Positions 41,852-53,400 of a stretch of 64,000 nucleotides of DNA are shown piece by piece. The position numbers and the translations under genes were made by a program. Source of the stretch: Halichondria panicea. Taxonomy: Eukaryota; Porifera; Demospongiae; Suberitida; Halichondriidae. Position 1 is the first letter of the stretch. Every line of letters begins with the position of its first letter. The stretch covers positions 1,543,525 through 1,607,524 of the forward strand of contig NC_087378.1 in assembly GCF_963675165.1 (NCBI RefSeq), read 5' to 3'. Under the pieces are notes generated by a model that saw only the letters and a list, made by a program, of their open reading frames with translations, made no database searches and was not told the origin of the DNA.

Positions 41852-43800
41852 CTAAACATAACGACCACCATTACAAGCAACAACTCTACAGGGGCTAAGT
41901 GAAGTGTCCAAAGGTTTTGAATTGCCTAAACTTGATTGTAAGTTCATTATTTGAGTTCTGCACGTTGTCAGTGTGGGCATATGGCGAGGGCTCTCCACTG
42001 GAGTGGCTGGTAGACTGCCTGTTTGTATCTGCACACTCTTCACAGGGTAGAGCATACCATCTGTACTGCTGTAGAATTGTCCCATTAGCTCGTAGTTGTA
42101 TGAGGGTATCTCAATAGACGTTCTAATCGATTTGGGGTTAGAAGGTGTCGTCGTTTCATCCACTTCTGGTACAGAAGGAATATCTACTGAAGTGGGAGCA
42201 CTTGCAGACGGTACTTTTCTCTTTAAGCGACACTTTCTGTCACTAATAGACGTGAACTGGAGTGGTAGACGCAGACTGAAGCCTCGGTCAACACCAGACA
42301 TGGGCTGCTCGTGAGGAGTAGCTATGATAGAGACAGGAATACTCTCAATGTCCATTGGAAGAGAGGGTTCAAAGAACAGAGCAGAATCTTTATTAGGAGA
42401 TTCTTCTTGGAGACCTTTTTCGTATGTTAACAGCTGTCCCATGAAGTGAAGGTTCGGTGAGATGCATGGTCGCTTCTGCTTCACAAAGTCGTAGGATTTT
42501 GATAGACTCAGTTCCCTGTGTTTCATAATGTATGCGATACAGACTGTGGCTGATCTCGAGATTCCAGCATGACAGTGTACAAACACTTTGCCACCTTTGG
42601 CCTTAATCGAATCTGCAAGGAGTGAGAAATGAAAGTTATGAAACAGTGGCTTTCAGATTGTAAAAAAATAACTAACTCAGTATACATGTACATAGTGCTA
42701 ATATAGCTGTGAATACAGATTAACATATCACACACAAAGTGCTAAAGACAGTGCTAAATGTTTATTCTGTCACCATTGCCTAGCGCTATCTTCTGAAGCA
42801 TTGCAAAAATACTTGTGCATAATTATGTATGCCACTTACCTATAAACTCGAATGCTGTGTCCAGTTGTGAGAGGAGGTCGGCTTGATGCGAGTCTTGCAC
42901 AGGGATTATCTTGTACTCAAACAACTCCTTAAAATGGCTGACACAGTTGTGGGACACATTAAGAACTGCGGTCACATCGTGTTCCCGTAGCAATGCCAAG
43001 TTGCTCGAGTCTCTTGCACACCCCAATACAAGGAATGGTAAGATCTCCACAGGGGGTCCAAACCGACTGGCTTCGTCCTCCAGGGGAGTCTGTGCTCTTT
43101 GTGGTTGTTGTCGAGTGGCAGAACGTGCAAAGTTAATCGGGAGACTGGCACTGAGTGAGATCCCAATAGGTGCGTGGGAGCTCTTGGGTGAGTTCGCCTC
43201 GCAGAGGGTGGGGTAGTGCTCAGAGAAGGCAGTGAATCCACCTGTGGAGGTGTGAAGCATTGATTGCATTGCTTGTGTGGGAATGGTGGGTGTAACTAGT
43301 GAGATCATGCCAAGCTGGCAGCGAAGGCCGGCTAGACTAAATATGTATTGTGCCATAATTTATATTGTGCCCACACAATAAATGTGCAAGCTTGACTCAC
43401 CATCCAGGTAGTATACTTGAGTGGAAGTCGACTGACTGCACGTCTTGTACAGCACCTCTGCATGCTTGGTGAGCTCAGACTTGATGCATCCTTTCTTGGA
43501 AGTGTTGTCGTAGAGTACTAGTTTGGTGCAGCTTGGGTCCCGCTGCGTGAGCTTCTCCACAAGCTCTTGGTTTGATACGTGTGTGTTCAGCTTCACGACT
43601 CCTTTCGTGAGTCTCCTGAGCAGTATGTTAGTGAAGTTAATATTCTCTGAGCTCTGTATATGGCTGCTGCAGTGCTGTGAGCTTGGTCTGATGTCTACCA
43701 GTAGTACTAAACAGCATCCTTCCAGTTCTCTTGCAAGACAGTCCACACTGATTGGGGAGAGCTCGGCTTCCATTGGGCTTACAGATAATAGAGACAGCAT
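41852..43800 (-). CDS. MAP-kinase phosphatase (rhodanese + dual-specificity phosphatase)
   Basis: Three exons (43401-43800, 42840-43241, 41852-42612), 520 residues. Residues ~15-150 form a rhodanese/CDC25-like docking domain ending in VYYLDGGFTAFSEHYP. Residues ~195-330 are the catalytic domain (PVEILPFLVLGCARDSSNLA, general-acid Asp in VQDSHQADL, P-loop VHCHAGISRSAT with catalytic Cys281, then ISPNLHFMGQLL). This is the classic layout of MKPs, which dephosphorylate Thr and Tyr of MAP kinases; DUSP1/4 and DUSP8/10/16 types are not separated here. The C-terminal ~190 residues are Ser/Pro-rich. The start is the ATG at 43800, because a TATATAAAAG box (43883-43892) lies 83 bp upstream and would fall inside the longer ORF. 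Exon 2 begins at 43241: the CAG acceptor before GGFTAF keeps the domain continuous. Confidence 0.88.
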
Positions 43801-44664
43801 TGTCGTTATTACTTTATTGCGTTTGATTCTAGACAATTTAATAGATGTGCACAATGATTTGAACTTGTGGGAAGTGAAATAGCTTTTATATAAGGTGTGT
43901 GACCTTATCTCGCACTCTAATGGTCTAGTAAACGTCATTGCTTGTAGAGTTATTTTTAGAGCAAATTAGGTTGAGGTCAGTTTATAGCATGCAGGAAGTG
44001 CCAGGATCCTAAGGCACTGAGCTGGGCGAGCTGGTTCTGGAAGATACGTGACAATCTAAACCGGGGAGGCAAGTTTCTTTTGTCTGTTTATACCGGGCAG
44101 ACCAATGTGTGTGCATGTGCAGGCTGTAATAATGAGATGGCCTTCAGGCTTCTGAGTTTGTATCAGACTATCGAAATGCACTCTATGAGGGTCACCTCTC
44201 TACTATCTATGGTCGCCTACACTGTACGTACCAGAAACCAGAAACGGCTCCTCTTGAGCACATTGCTTAGAATTATAACACCTCTTTGTTCTTTGGGTAT
44301 CGCACTGATTATTTTAATTTAAATTACGTACGTACACCATTTTAATTATGGTTACCACTCATTGTCTTTGTAATAATAATATAGTATGGGGGCAGCTGTA
44401 GTGATGCTGTTTTGTGTAGCTGTTTTGTGTAGCTGATATCTGCTGTGCAGCTGTGTTCCATGTCAGCAGTTCCTCGCTACAGGAACATTAACTTTAATAA
44501 TAATGGTGCAATCTGCGCAATAATTTGCTTATGATTGCGTACGCAAATCAGGTGCCTCACGCACATGTATACAGTATACACACACACAATATTGATATAA
44601 TGCACACAGTATAGTACACACAATATTGATATGCACACCCACACACACGTGCACACAGATCATT
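43801..44664. promoter_or_regulatory. Divergent intergenic region, MKP / AS3MT
   Basis: TATA box for the phosphatase on minus at 43883-43892. The AS3MT side has CA-rich sequence just before the ATG and no TATA box. A direct repeat of TTTTGTGTAGCTG is near 44410. No ORF of note. Confidence 0.6.
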
Positions 44665-47387
44665 ATGGAGAGTGCTAATGATACAGGAGTGTACGACAAG
44701 GTAAAGGATTACTATGGACACACCATACAGACCACTGATGACCTCGCCACCAACGCCTGCACGATGGACAAGAGTGCCATGACTCGCCCCATTAGAGAGG
44801 CGACAGCTCTTATTCATCCTGAGATAATACAAAAGTGAATTCATGTTTTGTTAATGCTACAGTTGTTACTCAGTACTGTAAACAACCTAGTGTACAAGCT
44901 CCCTTATACATAACTATTCTTGTGTGTATCTTCAGGAGTGCATATTCTGGTATCCTCTATGGAAATCTTGGGCATTGTACAAGCAAATTGTTAAATAACC
45001 TGACAATGTACACAAGCCTATGTACTGTACTCATTTCAGGAACTATGGGTGTGGGGCAGTTATCCCTGAGGGGGTGAAGGGCCGTAGCATGTTGGACCTT
45101 GGCTCGGGGGCAGGGCTTGACTGTTTTGTGCTGAGTCGGCTAGTTGGGGAGGAGGGCCGTGTGGTGGGTGTGGACATGACCAAGGAACAAGTACGCTTGA
45201 GTGTTTCACATACCTGATTTTTTCAGGCATTTAGTAATACATAGCCACATGGCTGCAATGTTTTTTTTTCATGATTGCATTTCGAGTTTGTAGTTTCATT
45301 GTGTGGGTTTACCTACATGTGTGTGCATGTACTACATCGTTATGTATACTGTGATGTTTCAACTTTCTACGGCTGTGTAGTGTATAGTGCCGGTTGATGA
45401 GAATTGCATGAGCTGAAATGAATTCAATTGCTTCCTGGAAAGACATTGCTTTCACCATCCAATGAATGTATGCCGTGCATTTTAGCAATAACTAGACTTT
45501 GCTGAATGCTAGCTTCGTTATGGGTTCTCAATACATGACATTCATAATTATGTTAAGTGCTTCTGGAGATTCACTGTAATGCACGAGTTATTTCATTTAT
45601 GCTATTGCAGCTAGATGTTGCTAGGAGATACGTTGACTATCACACGGAGAAGTTTGGCTACAGTTGTCCCAACGTGGAGTTCAAAGAAGGCTACATAGAG
45701 TGTCTGGATAAAGCAGGGATAGAGAGTGAAACATTTGACTTTATTGTGTAAGTGTGTGTCCGACAATTATGGTAGATATTTGATTCCATTTGTTATTCAG
45801 GTCCAACTGTGTTGTAAACTTATCCCCAGATAAAGGAGCTGTGCTCAGAGAAGCGTATAGAGTGCTCAAAGTGAGGAATGTGGATGGTTGCATGATTCAT
45901 TTTTTTTCTTTCTCTGCTACATGCTCATTTTACTGGTGTCTCATATTTCACCTATGCATAAAAGGCTTTTATGTGTTTTTGTATTCAATCTACACAGCCC
46001 GGGGGACAAATGTACTTTAGCGACATCTACACAAACCAGGAGATGCCTCAGGCGCTAAAGGACAACTCTGTACTTTGGGGTGAGTTCATTGGTCAACACC
46101 AACCACATCAGGAGTGCATGAATATTCATTCATCACTCCTGATTACATATGCAGCCTGTGAAATATGATAATGTGATTCATTGTCTATTATGCTGCAGTG
46201 TCTTTGTGGTGCAACTATATCAGCATTCTGCTGTGTTCCCAGTGTAAATATACCCTGATTCATCAGTGATGTCATTGTTAGGCTCAGCACTATCGTGGTC
46301 TGTTATAGAGTCAACCATGAATGCCTATAGGGCAGGAGCACATAAAGACATTTCCTTGTGTGTTCCTGTCTAGTGGAATTGACACAAAGAGTGCAATTGA
46401 TACACTCAGAATTGTTCCCAACATGGTCGCGTAGGTGAAGTCTTACTTCCTAATGTATAAATAAATTTTATAAATATAATTATGCATCCTGCCTGAGACC
46501 ATACTAGTGAACACATTTTGACATACCCGCAGGAGAGTGTTTGTCTGGTGCTCTCAAGTGGACAGAGCTCGTTCAGTTGGCAATGGACATTGGATTTGCT
46601 CCACCCATTCTTGTGACGTCTGTCACTTTTACTAGCGACAATGACACAGTGTCACAGTTATTAGGTGCGTTCATTGTGATCATGCAAATCCTAATAACTG
46701 GACTGCATGCAATAAAAACATACGTTTACATCATCTTGTGTGATTTGTTATATCTGGTGAGATGATCAATGGATGCTATTTCCACATACAGCGGAAGCTG
46801 GCTCACCTGATCTCAAGTTCTGTACAGCCACTTATCGTCTGATCAAGACTTCCTGGGACAAATGCAACACTGATGACCCCATTGTGGATGTTGAGTACAA
46901 AGGTCAGCTCTACTGTTTACGTCGGCTTTATTTATATTTATTATTGGTATTGCATGACTATAATAAATACAGGAGGTATCAGTGGCCATGAGAAGAGTGT
47001 GAAGTTCTCTTACCAGGGAGAGCTATTGGTTGGTTACCATTACATTATTAGTAAATTACCAAAATTAGTTAGATTTGTACAATCATAATTATATGTATAT
47101 GCAATATGCAATCTCCCTTTTACACTCCCACATACATGCATGCATGCATACACATGCAGGCTAATACAAAGGTGCCAATGCCTGAATCCACGGCTACTCT
47201 ACTGTCCCAACTGCCCATGGATGTGTCGATTGTTGGTCCCTCCCCCTCAATCACCACTCCCTACCCCAAGATCTCCGGATACCTCACGGTTGATCCATTC
47301 AAAGTTGCTGGGGGATCAATAGAAATGACCACTCCTAAAGCTCTTAGTGGAGGTTGTTGCAGTGGACCTAAATCATGTTGCTCATGA
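44665..47387 (+). CDS. AS3MT: Arsenite methyltransferase
   Basis: SAM-dependent enzyme that methylates trivalent arsenic in the cytosol. Nine exons (44665-44834, 45040-45190, 45611-45747, 45801-45870, 45998-46079, 46533-46664, 46792-46902, 46973-47028, 47160-47387) give 378 residues, near the ~375 of animal AS3MT. SAM motif I is LDLGSGAGLDC. The four arsenic-binding/redox cysteines of the family are all present: TNACTM, NYGCGAVIPE, SNCVVNL and GECLSGALKW. Other family stretches are YFSDIYTNQEMP and GISGHEKSVKF. The C-terminus is Cys-rich (GGCCSGPKSCCS), as in human AS3MT. The start ATG follows CAGATCATT; an upstream in-frame ATG would add 13 unlikely residues. Confidence 0.95.
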
Positions 47388-47793
47388 CAAACATGACTGT
47401 GTGTATTATCTATATGTATGTGAGCGCTAGTTTAAACACTGAACTATGCAACTATATTGTGTTCTTATTAGGGATTATGTGCTAATGTTTTGATAATTCG
47501 CTGTGTTTGTGTGCCAGCTATTCCTTTCTCCGACCGTTTGTTTGTTTGTCCATATGATACAATGGGAACCAGCCAATAGTTGACAAACATGTATGAGATG
47601 CATCACCATCACCACCACCGGAGATGTCATCATTGTGTTTAACATGTACATGTAGCTAAGTACACTATTGTAACACCATGCAGCCTCTAATTGGGTCCCA
47701 TGCATATTGACAAATAGTCAAAGATGATTTAAGAAATGAGCTCAAAAAGTTTACACAACAATCATGGCATGTACCAGGCACTCTATATAGCTA

Positions 47794-48650
47794 TCAACTA
47801 AACATTTCCTTTAGAGCGTCCCTGAATTTACTGTTATGAGCTCTGGCTTTGTCTTCAAGTTGACGTAGTAGCTTCACAATGGCCGTGTTGTTCGGCTCTA
47901 ATTCAAACACTTTCAAATAGTCTTGTTTGGCCCCATCAAAATCATTCATTGCAGCTAACGCTTGTCCTCTTCTGTACAAAGCCTTTACATCATCCACACC
48001 ACTCTCCAGAACACAATTGCAATTCTTGATCACATTAGAATATTGCTTTAACTTCAACTGACAGGCAGCCAAGTTTAGATACAGTGTCTTTTTCAGAGCA
48101 TCGCTTTCCGTTGTGTGAGAATCAATCGAAATGACATACTTGAGAGCTTTTGAGTAGTGTAGCGATGCACCATAGACGTTATTGATTTTGAACTGTTCTG
48201 TTCCAATAGCCTTGTGCTGTGATGCTAGTGTTTGTCTGTTCTGTGCTGACAGTGACCACACCTCTGGTGCTCTCACAAACGAGACAAGGTGTATGGTGTA
48301 TGAGAGTACACAGTTGTGTGGTGCTTCCCTCAACATTGGACTGGTGGCTAGGGTCGTATCCATCGTTAATGTGATGTCACACTCTTCCTCTAACTTCATT
48401 GAGCAGATCGCATCTTCAAGAGCTTGAGAAAGAGGGTCAACAGCTTCATCTGTGTGAAAATGCATAAGTAAATGTTGTTGTTGAAAAACAACACACTTCT
48501 ACCTATTATAATGGAATGGTGTCCTCTGTTGTCAAAGACATTCTCAGCTCCATCTAATGTCTGCCATTTCCCCAGTAAGTCCACCACCACGCTTGCTTGT
48601 TCGTTTGGACAATAGAGTCCCCTGCCAACTCTCAGCACCCTTTTCTCCAT
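47794..48650 (-). CDS. FKBP-like TPR co-chaperone, degenerate PPIase domain
   Basis: Two exons (48503-48650, 47794-48449), 267 residues. The N-terminal ~125 residues follow the FKBP outline (KRVLRVGRGLYCPNEQASVV, then VLSYTIHLVSF before the linker) but lack the Trp of the GWE motif and the AYG stretch, so catalysis is unlikely. Three TPRs fill the rest (NLAACQLKLKQYSNVIKNCN, ALYRRGQALAAMNDFDGAKQ, YLKVFELEPNNTA), as in FKBP4/5 and FKBPL, which bind the Hsp90 tail. Closest in layout to FKBPL. The ATG at 48650 is preceded by TTGCAG, so an extra upstream non-coding exon is possible. Head-to-head with LHPP at only 98 bp. Confidence 0.75.
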
Positions 48651-48748
48651 CTGCAATTTGTGGTAATGGTGTGATAGATAGAAACCTCTCTACTCCAGAA
48701 TCAATATCAGCTTATTATTTGTCGACCCTTTTTATTAGCAATAAAACA
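48651..48748. promoter_or_regulatory. 98-bp bidirectional promoter / 5' UTRs
   Basis: All sequence between the two start codons. AT-rich, with no TATA consensus in either sense that I would trust. Confidence 0.6.
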
Positions 48749-50246
48749 ATGTCTGGTGGACTGCTGAACAGTAGCAGGAAGATATCTGCTCTGCTGCTGG
48801 ACATCACTGGAGTGCTGTATAACAGTGGTGAGGGAGGAGGACATGTCATTCCTGGGTCACCCCAGGCTGTAGCAAGGTACAAACAAACAATGGTATACCC
48901 TACAGTAAATCGTAGCACCTCTCGAATAATTGGGTTGACATTTCTCCCAGAATAGATGATATAGTACTGACGTCAGTATTGTATCATCTATGGTGCCATA
49001 GTCTTGCAAAATGTACGTTCTACTTCAAATAATTACTGTGTATATAGCGCATAAATAATAATTAAATCTCAATGACAGACTGAAAGAGGCTGGTTACAAG
49101 CTCAAGTTCTGCACTAACGAGACTCAGATCACCCGGAGAGCCCTGGTTGAGAAGCTGACACGGCATGGCTTCACCCTCACTGAAGAGGAGGTCTATTCTC
49201 CAGCCCCAGCTTGTGTGCAGTACCTCTTAGAGAACAATCTCAGGCCATTCCTACTTAGTGAGTTCCCAGTAGCATAAGGACTGGTACCTTGCACTTATTC
49301 TGGGCTTGTATACTACGAGCAAATACTTGTACTGCATAGGTCAATAATTTATGTCTGTCAATTGCTTGTAGCATGATCAAATGCTTGACTACAAATGCTT
49401 GTACTAATTGTAAACTAATAAACCAGCTACCAACATAATTATAATACCTGCATTGTATTTCCTTTAGTTCACCCAGACGCACGACAGGATTACGTAACTG
49501 TGGACACCACCAATCCGAATGCAGTAGTCCTTGGAGATGCCGCACATGAGTTCACTTATGACAACATGAACATTGCATTCAAGATCCTCATTTCTCAAGG
49601 AAGTCCAGGACACCTCATCTCTTTGGGGAGAGGGTGAGTACAAGGTCATGTAGCCAGCTTGCTGTTGATTGACTCTGTCCTCCAGGCGCTACTATAGAGA
49701 GGGTTCTGAATTGACTTTGGATGTCGGACCTTTCACAAAAGCATTAGAGGTTTGTTTGTGACCTGTACATGCAAGTATGTATCTTGTACAGTATAATTAT
49801 ACTACATATAGTTTGCCTCTGGGACCGAGGCCACTGTAATAGGAAAGCCAGCCCCCTCTTTCTTCAAGAGTGCCCTCTCTGATCTTAGAGTGCCTCCCGA
49901 GGAGGTATGCCTGTGAACCTTTCTAAGATGTACTGTTTCCATGTTTGTTCTCTGTATCTTCATACTGTGTCAGTGTATAATCATTGAATTTCTGGTTCTT
50001 CTCAGGCTGTGATGATTGGGGACGATGTGCTGAATGATGTGGGTGGAGCACAGGGGTGTGGGATGGCAGGAGTGCTCGTCAAAACCGGCAAATACAGGTA
50101 ACCATGCACATAATTATACTCATATCATATTCTCATTATACACCCCACCCCATAGGCCAGAGGATGAGAGACACCCTACGGTGAAGCCAGACAGAGTCGT
50201 GGACAACCTTGCTCATGCTGTGGACCTCTTGTTGAACGTTTCATAG
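48749..50246 (+). CDS. LHPP: LHPP, phospholysine/phosphohistidine phosphatase
   Basis: HAD-superfamily phosphatase acting on inorganic pyrophosphate, phospholysine and phosphohistidine. Seven exons (48749-48876, 49079-49257, 49468-49633, 49686-49749, 49812-49904, 50006-50097, 50156-50246) give 270 residues, the same length as I recall for the human protein. HAD motif I is [10 protein letters not shown] (Asp18, Thr20); motif II region KFCTNETQ; motif [11 protein letters not shown]; motif [16 protein letters not shown]. The C-terminus ([12 protein letters not shown]) also matches. Tail-to-tail with GPAM, 225 bp apart. Confidence 0.95.
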
Positions 50247-50471
50247 CACTGCATACTATTATAAGTGTTGCTTTTGTTTGTACTCGTACTGTAACATTTT
50301 TTTTAAGCATAATTGTTGACCAAAGAAATAACGTGTGTACGTGAAGGGTAAAATACAATGAATTTAGCTATTAGCTCTAAACAAAACAGCATTCAAATTA
50401 ATTGTTGGGGGTGCATGATTAACATGAAGGCTGTCATAAAATTGAACTGAGTCAGTTTCAAAATTTTTGGC

Positions 50472-53400
50472 TTAATACTTAAAAGCAACGAGGTAATCTG
50501 CCAATTCAATGAGCTTCTCAAAGTTGTTCACCTGGAAGTTCCCGTTGCTATAAGCAACCATATCCATGTCTGTTAGGGACTTGAGGCAATTGCGGAGAGT
50601 GTCCATCGAGCAGCTCTCAACTGTAGAGAGAAGAAAATGTTGGGTTTTCAATAGGCAAACAATAATTATGTATAATTGTAAAAAGGAAATGCACAATATA
50701 GAGGATCTGACCCCCCAATAAACACTGTATAATACCCTTTACAAAGGACAGTGCGTTCATCCTCAAAATTTACTTTTTCAACACAAAACAGTGTTCGAAT
50801 AAGGACAACGTCTTCACAAAAGACAAGTGTGATATATTTTTAATGGCCCCAAAGTGTCCTATGTTTAGAAGTGATCATGTTATAGGCTCACCATAATTGA
50901 GTACTCCTCTTTGTGTCTTCTCCACCATCTTGTCTCTCAGTTGCTTTAGAAACTCACGTTCTGAGTACCAAAAAACCAGTAACCCACAGCTACACCCCGT
51001 GCACACCCACACACCTTGTACCTCCTCGCCATCTGACAACTGACACAGAGTCACACATGTCATCCAGTAGCTCTCAGCCAACACGGCCACAATCCTACTC
51101 AGGAACGTCAAGTGACGAATACTGTCTGCACTATGGTTCACCTATGAGAAAAAAATTTTTTTTAGCGAACCACATCAAATGCATTTCAATTGCATACATA
51201 GAACTGTTTGCAGAGGAAATCATGTACGTATACAATCAGCATACTATGGTACATAACGTACATACATGCAAGCGCTTCACTATTGTACAGTACGTACTGT
51301 TAACAGCATTATATTGGTACCGTGCTTAATTACTCACATTCAAGGTGACTCCACTAGTGTACTCGACCGTGTCGTCATTGTCCATCTCTTGAGGTGTGCG
51401 TAGCACTCGCCCACCACCCACTCGCTCCGAGGGCACACTCAACAACTCAGACACAATGAACGACTCCAGAACATCGTTGAGAACACTCCACAGATCGACA
51501 CACGGCTGAAAAAATACACGGACAATAATCAGGGGAGCAAATTACGTCTGATGTAATCTTACAGGAGCAAAGATGAACTCTCTGGCTAGCAATTTGCAGA
51601 GGACCTGTGCATCTTCAAGCACCTGTAGCAAGGTTAACAATGGAGGTTGGGTATGTACCGTACAGCGGGTATATATTGAGGGTACAAATGTTCGTGGTTA
51701 TTCATCCCATTTGAGTGTATTTACCAGGGAACTATGAGCTATAGTACCGGTACATAAAGGAGGTTGGGTACGTAAAAGGCAAGTCTTTACCTCTTCCTTG
51801 TCCACTTCTAGTTTACAATTGCTGCCTCCACTCTGCAGGTCCTCTGAGATAGCACTGAGGATACTAGCAGCTGAGTAGAACGAATGATTATGTAAAATCC
51901 TTCTCGTTTATAAAATACATACACACACACACCGCACACACTCACCGATGACCCCCTCAATCATGAGCAGTGATGACACCTGATTGGCCAGATGCAGTAG
52001 AGCAAACACATCGGGCAATTCCAGTTGAGGACTGACCACCATGTCGGACTGCACAAGACCATTCTTTGGCTCCATACCTTTGTCTAGACTACTAGAGTGA
52101 GGGTTCGTGACTATCACCAGACCACCGAGGTGGTGTAGGGCATAGTGTACAGCCTCTGGGGTCTCACCAGTGAACGAGACCGCCCTATAGTTGTGGAGAG
52201 GGGTAATTGGGGAGGGTTTAGTTTGCAACCACTGACCTTCCATTGGACGCTGCTTTGTCTTCCAACCATTTGTAGCTCTCAATGAGTTCAGAGACACTCA
52301 CACCCTATAGACAAAGAGAGAGGATAATTTTGACAGCGCGTATGTGAGGCGTGCATGGTTACCTCTCTGTGTTTAAAGAGTAGGAGGAAGGCAACCATCC
52401 AGGTGGACATCAGGCTGGTACACTGAGTTATGTCTGCACAGAGGAGACTAATAATTTGGGTTTTGAGTATACCATCATCTGGAAGAGCTCCTTCTAAGCT
52501 TTCAGAAAATCGTTGAAATTGGACCATCAGAAGTCTAGTTACAGAGCCAACTTTATGCCACTTAATTTCCCTGGCTGTCCTTTAACAATTCTACATAATA
52601 TGCTCTACGGAATACGCTGTGTTGTTTGCTCACCATAGATGATGTGATGAGAGGCTGCTGTCACAAGTCGTCTGTGGCCGTGCTCCACGAGGTTCATCAC
52701 CGAGCGGGAGCGGGAGAGGCCGGACATCTCGAGGAGGGAGGAGTTAGAGACGTGTGCAGAGTGAAGGTACTCCTGTGTGAATTATGAGTGTGTGTGGTTG
52801 AATTGGGAGAGAACTCACCTGCAAGGAGAATGGTTGAGCAAAGTCGATACTGACAGAGCCGATGTTTGTGGTCAGCATGTACCACGCTCCTCGGATAGGG
52901 TCTCGGAATGTTTCAGGTTTCTTGTTCCCTCCCTGAAAATAGTAAGTACATTAACTGACCAGTCGCACGAGCCTCACCATTAGCTCGTGACGGACAAAGT
53001 TCTTCTCCAGTAGGTTGTCATAGGAGATGTTCACAGGGACCACTAAAATGTCTTCAACAATACCTGCAGGAACGAAACGGTCTGTCAATTATTAAGAATC
53101 CAATCTATCACGTATCACGTATCACGTATCACGTATCACGTATCACGTATAGTATTACCGTATGCAGGAATCAAATAATGGGATATGGGATATGGGAATG
53201 AGACGGAGATTATAGTGGTCAACTATAATATGGATTACCCTCTCGAACAGTGTCCATGAGCACAGAGAGTAGACCAGCTTTTGGAGAGTTGAGCTTCCCA
53301 CTGCGAGAACGAGAGCCCTCCAAAAAGAACTCCATGTTCTCATTCGCTAGCAAGCAACGCTCCATATACTGTGGGTAAATTAATGATAAAAAATTAATGG

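Noticed and set aside
43245-43356. Longer 5' version of phosphatase exon 2 (starting at MAQYIFSLAGL)
   Set aside because: The rhodanese end reads YYLDG-GFTAFSEHYP only if the exon starts at 43241.
43801-43938. Upstream start for the MAP-kinase phosphatase (46 extra residues)
   Set aside because: The TATA box at 43883-43892 would lie inside the coding region; the ATG at 43800 is better placed.
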